A stretch of DNA of 10,246 bases from an uncultured Collinsella sp. (lineage in GTDB: Bacteria > Actinomycetota > Coriobacteriia > Coriobacteriales > Coriobacteriaceae): assembly GCA_902494715.1 (NCBI GenBank), contig CABUUJ010000068.1, positions 1 through 10,246 on the forward strand, given 5' to 3'. The notes under the pieces were generated by a model. It made no database searches. It was not told the origin of the DNA and saw only the letters and a program-made list of their open reading frames with translations. Below, one piece after another: positions 1-5,722 of the stretch. The position numbers and the translations under genes are program-made. Within the stretch, counting starts at the first letter, position 1; every line of letters begins with the position of its first letter.

Positions 1-807
1 GAGGCCGCGGAGACCGAGCCTGCGCCTGCCGCTGAAAAGCCTGCTCCGGTCCTGCCCGAGGTCACCGTGCTCGACGCCTCTGCCACGCAGGCCATTCTGG
101 ATAACGGCCGAGGCTACGCGCAGTTCTGTGACATGGCCGTGCTTGCCTTTGCCTCGTTCACCAACCCGGGCGGTGGCTACATCCAGGGCTATCTGGGCCA
201 GGAGGCCACGCTCTGTGCCGATTCGTACCTGTACAACGTGCTCGATAAGCAGCGCAAATGGTACGGCGAGAACCGTCGCCGCAACATCAACTGCGAGCTT
301 TACCGCAACCGTGCGCTGGTGGTGCCTGCGGTGCGCTTCGACCGCAATCACGTACATGCATATGCTGACGTGATCGTTGCCGCCGCGCCCAACGCCAAGC
401 GCGCTCGCCAGGAGTATCGCGTGGGTGACGATGCCTTGCTGGATGCCCTGCGCGATCGCATCCGCTTTGTGCTTGCCATCTGCGACGAGCTGGGTCGCGA
501 GAAGCTCGTGCTGGGCGCTTGGGGCTGCGACAACAACGGCTTTGATGCCGAGACCGTGGCCGAGCTCTTCCGTAAGGAGCTCGCGTCGGGCGACTTTAAG
601 GTCAAGCAGGTCTTCTTTGCCGTGCCCTCTACGCGCTGGGACGAGGATTTTGCCAAGTTCGAGCACGTGCTGGCAAACTTCCCCGAGCGCAACGAGGAGT
701 CCTATGCCCAGGTTGCCGCTCGCGCTGCGGCTGCTCGCGCCGCCGAGCAGGCTCAGGCTGCTGCCGAGGACGATGAGGACGAGGACGATTGGCACAAGTA
801 CCTGTAA
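1..807 (+). CDS. TIGR02452-type microbial PARG-like protein, 5' end outside the window
   Basis: The frame is open from base 1, so the gene starts upstream; the GTG at 67 is probably internal. 268 residues are visible. Bases 1-60 encode a Pro/Ala/Glu-rich linker (EAAETEPAPAAEKPAPVLPE). A globular part follows, with a LAFASFTNPGGG segment (about 145-177), then QEA (199-207) and GAWGCDNNGFD (514-546). The order NPGGG-x7-QE and the later G-x-WGC loop match the TIGR02452/DUF2263 family, whose catalytic domain resembles bacterial poly(ADP-ribose) glycohydrolase, which removes ADP-ribose polymers. The bacterial PARG signature is GGG-x6-8-QEE; here the second Glu, normally catalytic, is Ala, and the later loop lacks the usual GCG-x-F form. 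Activity is therefore doubtful, and an ADP-ribose-binding or divergent role is possible. The C-terminus is an Ala-rich, probably helical stretch followed by an acidic tail (EDDEDEDDWHKYL). Family assignment is fairly secure; function is not. Confidence 0.75.
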   Translation, partial: EAAETEPAPAAEKPAPVLPEVTVLDASATQAILDNGRGYAQFCDMAVLAFASFTNPGGGYIQGYLGQEATLCADSYLYNVLDKQRKWYGENRRRNINCELYRNRALVVPAVRFDRNHVHAYADVIVAAAPNAKRARQEYRVGDDALLDALRDRIRFVLAICDELGREKLVLGAWGCDNNGFDAETVAELFRKELASGDFKVKQVFFAVPSTRWDEDFAKFEHVLANFPERNEESYAQVAARAAAARAAEQAQAAAEDDEDEDDWHKYL

Positions 808-832
808 TCGGTACGTGCCGACAGATAGGTCG

Positions 833-865
833 AGCCGGCGGGAGGGCTGCTCCCGTCGGCTTTTT
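833..865 (+). terminator. Intrinsic terminator after the PARG-like gene
   Basis: A 12-bp stem pairs 833-844 (AGCCGGCGGGAG) with 850-861 (CTCCCGTCGGCT), with one G-U wobble and a 5-nt loop, and runs directly into TTTTT (861-865). It begins 26 bases after the stop codon. It separates the PARG-like gene from the hydrolase gene, so the latter probably has its own promoter or relies on readthrough; no convincing promoter fits in the 19 bases left before the hydrolase start. Confidence 0.85.
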
Positions 866-884
866 ACTAAAGGAAGGGCTTACG

Positions 885-1544
885 ATGAAAAACGTTCTGT
901 GCTTTGGTGACAGCAATACCTATGGCTACGATCCGGCAGGTATGCGCGACGGCACCGCGGTGCGCTATGCGCACGATGTGCGCTGGTGCGGCGTGGCACA
1001 GCGTGACCTGGGAGAGGACTGGCACGTAATTGAGGAAGGCTTAAACGGCCGCACGACGGTGCGCGACGATATGTGCCATCTGGATACTAATCTCAACGGT
1101 ATTCGCGCGTTGCCGATGCTGCTCGAGGCCCATAAGCCGCTGGATGCGATCGTGATTATGCTGGGCACCAACGACTGTAAGACGGTCTTTAACGTGACAG
1201 CTTCCGATATCGCCCGTGGCGCCATGGCGCTGATTCGCGCTGTCCGCGCGTTTCCGTGGACCGACGCTGCGCCTTGTCCGCGCATTCTGCTGATGGCTCC
1301 TATCAAGATCAAGCCGCAGATCGCCGATGTGTATATGACCGACTTTGACGAGCACTCCGTCGAGGCCTCGGAGCATTTTGCCGAATACTATGCGTATGTT
1401 GCCGAACAGTTTGGCTGCGACTTTTTGAATGCCGCCGATTTTGCCGAGCCGGGCGATATCGATTATCTGCACATGATGCCCGAAAGCCACGAGAGCTTGG
1501 GCCACGCCGTGGCAGCCAAGCTCAAAGAGATGCTCGGTGAGTAG
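885..1544 (+). CDS. SGNH/GDSL hydrolase, MsAcT/arylesterase-like
   Basis: 219 residues. The ATG at 885 is chosen because AAGGAAGGG (869-878) lies about 7 bases upstream and the family's GDS motif falls at residues 8-10; the reading frame extends upstream to 789, but that part overlaps the terminator. Block I is FGDSNTYGYDP with nucleophile Ser10. Block II is GLNGRTT (52-58). Block III is MLGTND (92-97), whose Asn96 fits the oxyanion hole. The C-terminal block has Asp193 and His196 in DYLH, so the Ser/Asp/His triad is complete. There is no signal peptide, suggesting a cytoplasmic enzyme. Length, the RWCGV and EEGLNGRTT segments and triad spacing resemble Mycobacterium smegmatis acyltransferase/perhydrolase MsAcT and related arylesterases (recalled, not aligned). 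The expected chemistry is hydrolysis or transfer of small acyl esters; the natural substrate cannot be read from sequence. It converges on thiD. Confidence 0.9.
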   Translation: MKNVLCFGDSNTYGYDPAGMRDGTAVRYAHDVRWCGVAQRDLGEDWHVIEEGLNGRTTVRDDMCHLDTNLNGIRALPMLLEAHKPLDAIVIMLGTNDCKTVFNVTASDIARGAMALIRAVRAFPWTDAAPCPRILLMAPIKIKPQIADVYMTDFDEHSVEASEHFAEYYAYVAEQFGCDFLNAADFAEPGDIDYLHMMPESHESLGHAVAAKLKEMLGE

Positions 1545-1553
1545 CGCGACCCC

Positions 1554-1585
1554 AAGCCACCGCAAAGGTACCGTTGCGGTGGCTT
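1554..1585 (+). terminator. Terminator hairpin after the SGNH hydrolase
   Basis: A perfect 12-bp stem, AAGCCACCGCAA (1554-1565) with TTGCGGTGGCTT (1574-1585), encloses an 8-nt loop. The sequence after it is T-rich but broken (GTTTCGTTGGTTTG). It begins 10 bases past the hydrolase stop. The CCACCGCAA core recurs in three other hairpins of the window. Confidence 0.75.
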
Positions 1586-1600
1586 GTTTCGTTGGTTTGT

Positions 1601-1653
1601 CTTGATCTGTAACATCTAGGGTCGATTTTGCCGAGTTACTGTTACAGATCGAG
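1601..1653. repeat. Long-armed palindrome between convergent genes
   Basis: GATCTGTAACA (1604-1614) pairs perfectly with TGTTACAGATC (1640-1650). The stem extends outward through one wobble to 1601/1653. The interior is 25 bases and contains TTTTGCCGAGTTA (1626-1638). No poly-T tract follows on either strand, so it is not a typical terminator. It sits between two terminator hairpins in the hydrolase/thiD convergent gap. It may be a dispersed extragenic palindrome, a protein-binding site or part of a small RNA; I cannot decide. I have a vague impression of similar elements in Collinsella genomes, which would need a search. Confidence 0.7.
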
Positions 1654-1663
1654 ATGTTTGTGG

Positions 1664-1702
1664 AAACCACCGCAAAGGTGCCTGTCCCCTTTGCGGTGGT
1701 TT
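1664..1702. terminator. Bidirectional terminator, mainly for thiD
   Basis: A perfect 15-bp stem, AAACCACCGCAAAGG (1664-1678) with CCTTTGCGGTGGTTT (1688-1702), has a 9-nt loop. The A-run on one arm and T-run on the other let it work on both strands, as expected between convergent genes. On the minus strand it begins 13 bases after the thiD stop codon. The arm-loop junction reads AGGTGCCTGTCCCCT, a string I recall from intergenic repeats in several bacteria. Confidence 0.8.
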
Positions 1703-1715
1703 GGGGCTGCGAATC

Positions 1716-2546
1716 TTAATACTGCCACATATGGTTGACGGGACCAGAACCTTTGCCCATGTCAAAGCCGGCGGCGAGAGCGCCGGTTAGGTAGGCCTTT
1801 CCGGCGTTGACGGCGTCGGTAAGATCCATGCCCTGTGCCAATGCGCAGGCGATGGCGGACGAAAGTGTGCAGCCGGTGCCATGCGTGTTGGCGGTCTCGA
1901 TGCGCTTGTGGCGGAACCACGTGGTGAGCGGATCACCCAGGTGGTTGCCCTCGTCATCGAGCGGCGCGGGCTCTGCTAGCACATCGTTGGCCTCGTTGAC
2001 AAAATGCCCGCCCTTAACGAGGGACGCGCAGCCAAAGCGGCGGGTGAGGAGCATGGCGGCGTTTTGCTGCGTGCGCTCGGAATCGACCTCGTAGTCGAGC
2101 AGCGCCATGGCCTCGGGAATGTTGGGCGTGATGACGGTCGCCAGCGGGAATAGGCGACGCGTGAGCGCCTCGGCGGCATCCTCGGCAATGAGGCGGGCGC
2201 CCGAAGTGGCGACCATGACGGGATCGACGACGATATTTTGTGCGTTCCATGCGCTCAGGCGGTCGGCGATAACTTCGATAATCTCGGTGGACGAAACCAT
2301 GCCGATCTTGACGGCGCTGGGTCGAATATCGTCAAAAACAGCATCGATTTGCGCCGCGACAATATCCGGGGAGATATTCTGCACGGCGGTGACGCCGAGC
2401 GTGTTCTGTGCGGTGATGGCTGTGATGGCCGTCTCGGCATACAGGCGGTGCGCCGTGATGGTCTTGATGTCGGCCTGAATGCCGGCACCACCGCTGGAAT
2501 CGGATCCTGCGATGGATAGAACGACGGGTACCTTACTGCGATCCAT
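1716..2546 (-). CDS. thiD: Hydroxymethylpyrimidine/phosphomethylpyrimidine kinase ThiD
   Basis: 276 residues, the normal length for ThiD. It phosphorylates HMP and HMP-P to HMP-PP, the pyrimidine half of thiamine, in the cytoplasm. Ribokinase-fold motifs are in order: GSDSSGGAGIQAD near the N-terminus (14-26), KIGM (80-83), DPVM (108-111), TPN (140-142), VKGGH (177-181), the anion-hole motif THGTGC (221-226) with Cys226 in the place of the proposed catalytic Cys of Salmonella ThiD, and GKGSGPVNH (264-272). No ThiE domain is fused, unlike some anaerobe ThiD-ThiE proteins. The start is supported by AAGGGAG 5 bases before the ATG. It lies 177 bp downstream of thiC on the same strand, so co-transcription is possible, though a -10 box and a hairpin in the gap suggest separate control. 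Terminators lie just beyond its stop. Confidence 0.96.
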   Translation of the reverse strand: MDRSKVPVVLSIAGSDSSGGAGIQADIKTITAHRLYAETAITAITAQNTLGVTAVQNISPDIVAAQIDAVFDDIRPSAVKIGMVSSTEIIEVIADRLSAWNAQNIVVDPVMVATSGARLIAEDAAEALTRRLFPLATVITPNIPEAMALLDYEVDSERTQQNAAMLLTRRFGCASLVKGGHFVNEANDVLAEPAPLDDEGNHLGDPLTTWFRHKRIETANTHGTGCTLSSAIACALAQGMDLTDAVNAGKAYLTGALAAGFDMGKGSGPVNHMWQY

Positions 2547-2591
2547 GTTCGCTCCCTTGTTCGGTCGGATTCAAATGGGTCTTCTGCCTGC

Positions 2592-2597
2592 ATTATA
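2592..2597 (-). promoter_or_regulatory. Possible -10 element for thiD
   Basis: The minus strand reads TATAAT here, about 45 bases before the thiD start codon. No good -35 hexamer lies 16-18 bases upstream; that position is occupied by a G+C-rich hairpin (2603-2632). Farther upstream a TTGACA on the minus strand (2674-2679) has only a weak partner (ATTTAC). It could drive thiD independently of the thiC riboswitch, but the evidence is a single hexamer. Confidence 0.35.
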
Positions 2598-2602
2598 AAG
2601 TT

Positions 2603-2632
2603 GCCCGGGCCGGCTGTATGCCGATCCCGGGC
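2603..2632 (-). terminator. Hairpin between thiC and thiD, weak terminator candidate
   Basis: Outer arms GCCCGGG (2603-2609) and CCCGGGC (2626-2632) pair perfectly, and an inner CGGC/GCCG stem forms after a small bulge. On the minus strand it is followed by CAACTTTATAATG, not a solid T-run, so termination would be partial at best. It lies about 90 bases past the thiC stop and may lower thiD expression relative to thiC or act as an mRNA-stabilising end. Confidence 0.45.
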
Positions 2633-2723
2633 GGGCGGTGCAATCTTTACGTAAATGTAAGAAAATGTTCACATGTCAACAATTGACGAGCACCTTGTGA
2701 CCGATTGTGGCTCCGGAGACGCG

Positions 2724-4058
2724 TTAATCCTCCATGCCGAGGTCGATCGTCGTTCCTTCGAACACCTTGTTGACGGTACGGACGGCGCACATCTTGCCGC
2801 ACATGGTGCAGGTGCCCTCGGTGGCGGCGGGGGATTCCTCATAGCGCTTCTTGCCCGTAACCGGGTCGAGCGCGCACTTCCACATGGCGTCCCAATCGAG
2901 CTTGCGGCGTGCCTGGCCCATCTTGTCGTCCATGTCGCGGGCGTGGGGCACCTTCTTGGCGATGTCGGCGGCATGTGCGGCAATCTTGGTGGCCATGAGG
3001 CCGTCGAGCACATCCTGGGCGTTAGGCAGGCATAGGTGCTCGGCCGGCGTCACGTAGCACAGGAAGTCGGCGCCGGAGCTGGCGGAGATAGCGCCGCCGA
3101 TGGCAGCGGTGATGTGGTCGTAGCCCACGCCGATATCGGTCACCAGTGGCCCGAGCACATAGAACGGGGCGTTGTGGCACAGGCGCTTCTGCAGTTTCAT
3201 GTTGGCGGCGATCTCGTCGAGCGCCATGTGACCCGGGCCCTCGACCATGACCTGGACGCCGGCGGCCCAAGCGCGCTTGCACAGCTTGCCCAGCTCGATC
3301 ATCTCGGCGGTCTCGGTTGCGTCGTTGGAGTCGTAGAGGCAGCCCGGGCGGCAGGAGTCGCCAAGCGAAATCGTCACGTCGTACTCGTGGCAGATCTCGA
3401 GCACCTCGTCGTAGAACTCGTAGAAGGGGTTCTCATTGCCGGTGACCTCCATCCAGCCAAACAGCAGCGAGCCGCCGCGGCTGACGATGTTCATCAGGCG
3501 GCCGGTCTCCTTAAAGGTCTTGATGACCGACTTGTTGATGCCGCAGTGGATGGTCATGAAGTCCACGCCGTCCTCGGCGTGCGCGCGAACGACCTCGAGC
3601 AGGTCGTCCTTGGTGAGCTTGACCAGCGGCTTTTCCATGTAGCCGATGGCGTCGTACATGGGGACGGTGCCCACCATAAGCGGCGTCTCGTCGATGAGCT
3701 GCTGGCGGAACTGGCGCGTCTTGCCCGAGTTGGAGAGGTCCATGATGGCGTCGGCGCCAAAGTCCTCAGCGATCTTGACCTTCTTCCATTCCTCGGCGGC
3801 ATCGGCCTTGTCGCCCGAGATACCCAGGTTGACGTTGACCTTGGTGGACAGGCCCTCGCCGACACCAAAGGCACGCATGCCCTTTTTGATGTGCACGATG
3901 TTGGCGGGAATGGCGATGCGGCCGTCGGCCACGCGCTCGCGGATGTACTCGGGGTCGCGATGCTCGCGCTCGGCGACCTCCTTCATCTGCGGTGTGATCT
4001 GCCCGGCGCGCGCGAAGTCGATTTGCGTGACGAGCTTGGGCTCGGTCTGTGTGCTCAT
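2724..4058 (-). CDS. thiC: Phosphomethylpyrimidine synthase ThiC, short form
   Basis: 444 residues. The radical-SAM enzyme converts aminoimidazole ribotide to HMP-P using an Fe-S cluster and SAM, the first committed step of pyrimidine synthesis for thiamine. The ATG at 4058 is chosen over an in-frame ATG at 4082 because AAGGGAG (4067-4073) lies 8 bases before it and the 4082 ATG falls inside the riboswitch core. Landmarks are LSNSGKTRQFR, MTIHCGI, SLGDSCRPGC, VEGPGH, VTDIGVGYDHI and VTPAEHLCLP, all typical ThiC blocks. The C-terminal cluster motif is CTMCGKMC with Cys417, Cys420 and Cys424, that is CX2CX3C rather than the CX2CX4C of the E. coli and plant enzymes. The length matches the compact anaerobe type that lacks the large N-terminal domain of the roughly 600-residue forms. 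It is led by a TPP riboswitch and followed by thiD. Confidence 0.97.
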   Translation of the reverse strand: MSTQTEPKLVTQIDFARAGQITPQMKEVAEREHRDPEYIRERVADGRIAIPANIVHIKKGMRAFGVGEGLSTKVNVNLGISGDKADAAEEWKKVKIAEDFGADAIMDLSNSGKTRQFRQQLIDETPLMVGTVPMYDAIGYMEKPLVKLTKDDLLEVVRAHAEDGVDFMTIHCGINKSVIKTFKETGRLMNIVSRGGSLLFGWMEVTGNENPFYEFYDEVLEICHEYDVTISLGDSCRPGCLYDSNDATETAEMIELGKLCKRAWAAGVQVMVEGPGHMALDEIAANMKLQKRLCHNAPFYVLGPLVTDIGVGYDHITAAIGGAISASSGADFLCYVTPAEHLCLPNAQDVLDGLMATKIAAHAADIAKKVPHARDMDDKMGQARRKLDWDAMWKCALDPVTGKKRYEESPAATEGTCTMCGKMCAVRTVNKVFEGTTIDLGMED

Positions 4059-4066
4059 TGGCACGG

Positions 4067-4158
4067 CTCCCTTCGTTGGCATTACCCATATCAGGTTTGC
4101 GGGTCAGGGCGGGCGCGCCCAATCTCAGCCTGCCGTCTTGTCCTGCAAGCTCCCCGTT
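4067..4158 (-). promoter_or_regulatory. TPP riboswitch (THI box) controlling thiC
   Basis: Read on the minus strand, conserved THI-box blocks occur in order: ACGGGGAGC (from 4157), GGCTGAGA (4123-4130), GACCC, AAACCTGAT (4090-4098), GGGTAATGCCA (4077-4087) and CGAAGGGAG (4067-4075). The total is about 92 nt, normal for a thiamine-pyrophosphate aptamer. The last block is also the thiC Shine-Dalgarno sequence, 8 bases before the ATG. No separate terminator hairpin with a U-run separates aptamer and gene. TPP binding is therefore expected to hide the ribosome site, so control is probably translational. Confidence 0.96.
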
Positions 4159-4173
4159 TATGTAATGGGCTCA

Positions 4174-4179
4174 AGTATA
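4174..4179 (-). promoter_or_regulatory. -10 element of the thiC promoter
   Basis: The minus strand reads TATACT here, 16 bases before the first conserved riboswitch base. Transcription would start near 4167, giving a leader that holds the whole aptamer. No consensus -35 is visible at 16-18 bases upstream; a TTGGCC lies about 19 bases away. Position relative to the aptamer is the main support. Confidence 0.55.
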
Positions 4180-4229
4180 GCCTGAATGGGTACGATTGGG
4201 CCAACGAGCGTGCCTGTGGAGAGGCGAAC

Positions 4230-4751
4230 ATGGAAGACAAGCATCTATATCGAGAGACACAGTGGGATGTGTCGGCCGAGGAAAGCCGTGCACACCATGG
4301 CCTTGTCGCGATTGGTTTTGCGGTGCTTGCCGTGCTGGTGATTGCCTTTTGTATTTGGACGTTTGGCGGTCGCGGCGGCGCTGCCTGGGAGTTCGAGGCT
4401 GATGATAGCCTGCCGACCATGACGGTGAGGAGCACTGGCGGTAATGCCAATACGCTCGCCGTGCCGGGCGATTATTGGTACCCGCGCGATGAGTTTGTGC
4501 AGTTGCAGCTGAGTGGTGGGTCCATTCCAGGTGAAGAAATCGAACGCGTGACGTTTGACGCGACGCTCAAAACGCTCACGGTGAAGCTCAAAGATCAAGG
4601 AGATGTGCCCACGACCATGGATATCGCCCTGACGGAATGGCGTCTGGAGCCTCCGACGGGTGTTGCGGTGTCCGAGGTTGAGCACGTCAAGATTGTCTAT
4701 CAGGACGGTTCGACAAACGGGATTGCAAAGGCCGATGGTCTGGCAGAATAG
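4230..4751 (+). CDS. Single-pass membrane protein of unknown function
   Basis: 173 residues, not recognised. The ATG at 4230 is chosen because GGAGAGG (4218-4224) lies 5 bases upstream and everything before it in frame is antisense to thiC. Residues 1-23 are polar and charged, probably cytoplasmic. Residues 24-46 (GLVAIGFAVLAVLVIAFCIW, then TFG) form one strong transmembrane helix, followed by GGRGGAAW. The remaining 120 or so residues are probably extracytoplasmic and beta-rich, alternating hydrophobic strands (FVQLQLS, VTFDA, TLTVKL, VKIVYQDG) with acidic loops. There is no Cys lipobox, sortase signal or catalytic motif. The C-terminal strand pattern VEHVKIVYQDGSTN loosely recalls small beta domains, but I would not name a family. 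It diverges from thiC, sharing a 171-bp upstream region with the riboswitch, and converges on yaaA. Nothing ties it to thiamine biology. Confidence 0.8.
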   Translation: MEDKHLYRETQWDVSAEESRAHHGLVAIGFAVLAVLVIAFCIWTFGGRGGAAWEFEADDSLPTMTVRSTGGNANTLAVPGDYWYPRDEFVQLQLSGGSIPGEEIERVTFDATLKTLTVKLKDQGDVPTTMDIALTEWRLEPPTGVAVSEVEHVKIVYQDGSTNGIAKADGLAE

Positions 4752-4782
4752 GTGTCGCGCCTAGCCGGCCAAATCCTAAAAG

Positions 4783-4844
4783 TTGCGGTGGAATAGTTCC
4801 GGTTTGTGCGATAAGAGGCTCAAATAGGAACTATTCCACCGCAA
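4783..4844. repeat. Long palindrome A, downstream of yaaA
   Basis: A perfect 18-bp inverted repeat: TTGCGGTGGAATAGTTCC (4783-4800) and its complement (4827-4844), with a 26-base interior. On the minus strand it is followed by CTTTTAGG, so it can act as the yaaA terminator, 43 bases past the yaaA stop. On the plus strand it follows the membrane-protein gene but has no T-run. Palindrome B at 5723-5785 has nearly the same arms and a related interior in the same orientation, so the two are copies of one element. Confidence 0.85.
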
Positions 4845-4887
4845 GATATATAGAGAAGGCTGAGCGGGGCAGTGTCGGGTGTCGGCT

Positions 4888-5697
4888 CTAGAGCATCTGT
4901 TCGTTGATGAACACGAGGGTGCCTGGGGATGAGAGCTCGGGGGCGTGGCGGTAGCCGATGTCGAACTCGCTAAGACGGCTGGCATCCTCGACTTTGTTTT
5001 CCGCCATCCAGCGGACCATCGATCCGCGTGCCTTTTTGCTGGCGGTCGAGCGCTGGATGGGCTTGCCGCTGCGGACACCTTCGCCAAAGAGACAAGTGAC
5101 GGTTGTGGCGTCGCCTGCGAGATGGGGCAGTACGGCCTTGGCGTACTCCACGCTGGCAAGGTTGACGACCGTGGTGCTGGAGCCGGTCGGTGCAATAGCA
5201 CATGCAAGCTTGTCGTCCCAAAAGCCGTAGAGGTCGCGGGCGTCGACGACGGCGAGTCTGGCTCCCATTTCGAGCCGATAGGGCTCAACGCCATGGAAAG
5301 GCCGCACACATCCGTACAATCCGGAGAGAATCCAAAGATGGGTTTGCAACCAGGTGAGTTGCTCGTCATCCATAACCTCTGGCGCCATGCTCTGGTATTG
5401 AATGCCCTGGTAGGACATGATGGCGGGGGAGAGGTGACGGGCGAGTGCAGGATTGTCGAGATCGCCGTTTTTCAGAATGGGCCCGAACTCATGCAGGGTG
5501 TTGAGGCAAGGCCCCAGCAGTTTGTCACTTACGTTCCACAGCGCCTGCAGGCCGCTGCTGCCTTCATTTCGCTCGATATCTAGCAGCGCGCGGTGGAGGC
5601 GAGCCGTCTCGCGCGCAAAGGGTGGAATGCCCAGGACTTCAAAAGCATCTTGGGCCGCGCGCATCTGCTTGGCGGGCGAAATGATGATCTGCAACAT
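4888..5697 (-). CDS. yaaA: Peroxide stress protein YaaA (DUF328)
   Basis: 269 residues, close to the roughly 258 of the E. coli protein. Family blocks are in order: IISPAKQM at the N-terminus (5-12), SYQGIQYQSM (95-104), ILSGLYGCVRPFHGVEPYRL (123-142) then EMG, DLYGFWDDKL (155-164), NLASVEYAK (179-187), and a C-terminal RGSMVRWMAENKVED then FDIGYR block (224-250). In E. coli YaaA belongs to the OxyR regulon, lowers free iron during hydrogen peroxide stress and binds DNA with a helix-hairpin-helix-like fold; the same role here is inferred. The start is supported by GAGGAG 5 bases before the ATG and by the conserved N-terminus. It stands alone between two related palindromes. Palindrome B with a U-run ends only 15 bases upstream, so little room remains for a normal promoter. 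Confidence 0.94.
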   Translation of the reverse strand: MLQIIISPAKQMRAAQDAFEVLGIPPFARETARLHRALLDIERNEGSSGLQALWNVSDKLLGPCLNTLHEFGPILKNGDLDNPALARHLSPAIMSYQGIQYQSMAPEVMDDEQLTWLQTHLWILSGLYGCVRPFHGVEPYRLEMGARLAVVDARDLYGFWDDKLACAIAPTGSSTTVVNLASVEYAKAVLPHLAGDATTVTCLFGEGVRSGKPIQRSTASKKARGSMVRWMAENKVEDASRLSEFDIGYRHAPELSSPGTLVFINEQML

Positions 5698-5722
5698 GGA
5701 CTCTCCTCTGCCAAAAAAGAAG

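Noticed and set aside
789..884. Upstream in-frame extension of the SGNH hydrolase
   Set aside because: It would overlap the preceding gene's end and its terminator stem, and would place the GDS motif about 32 residues further in than the family norm.
4080..4082. In-frame ATG as thiC start
   Set aside because: It is the ATG inside the conserved GGTAATGCC core of the TPP riboswitch, and a proper Shine-Dalgarno sequence precedes the ATG at 4058 instead.
3036..4229. Open plus-strand frame through the complement of thiC, joined to the membrane-protein gene
   Set aside because: It is antisense to a strongly conserved thiC and has His/Gly/Val/Leu-rich, motif-free translation typical of G+C-rich shadow frames. 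The real gene begins at the ATG at 4230 with a good ribosome site.
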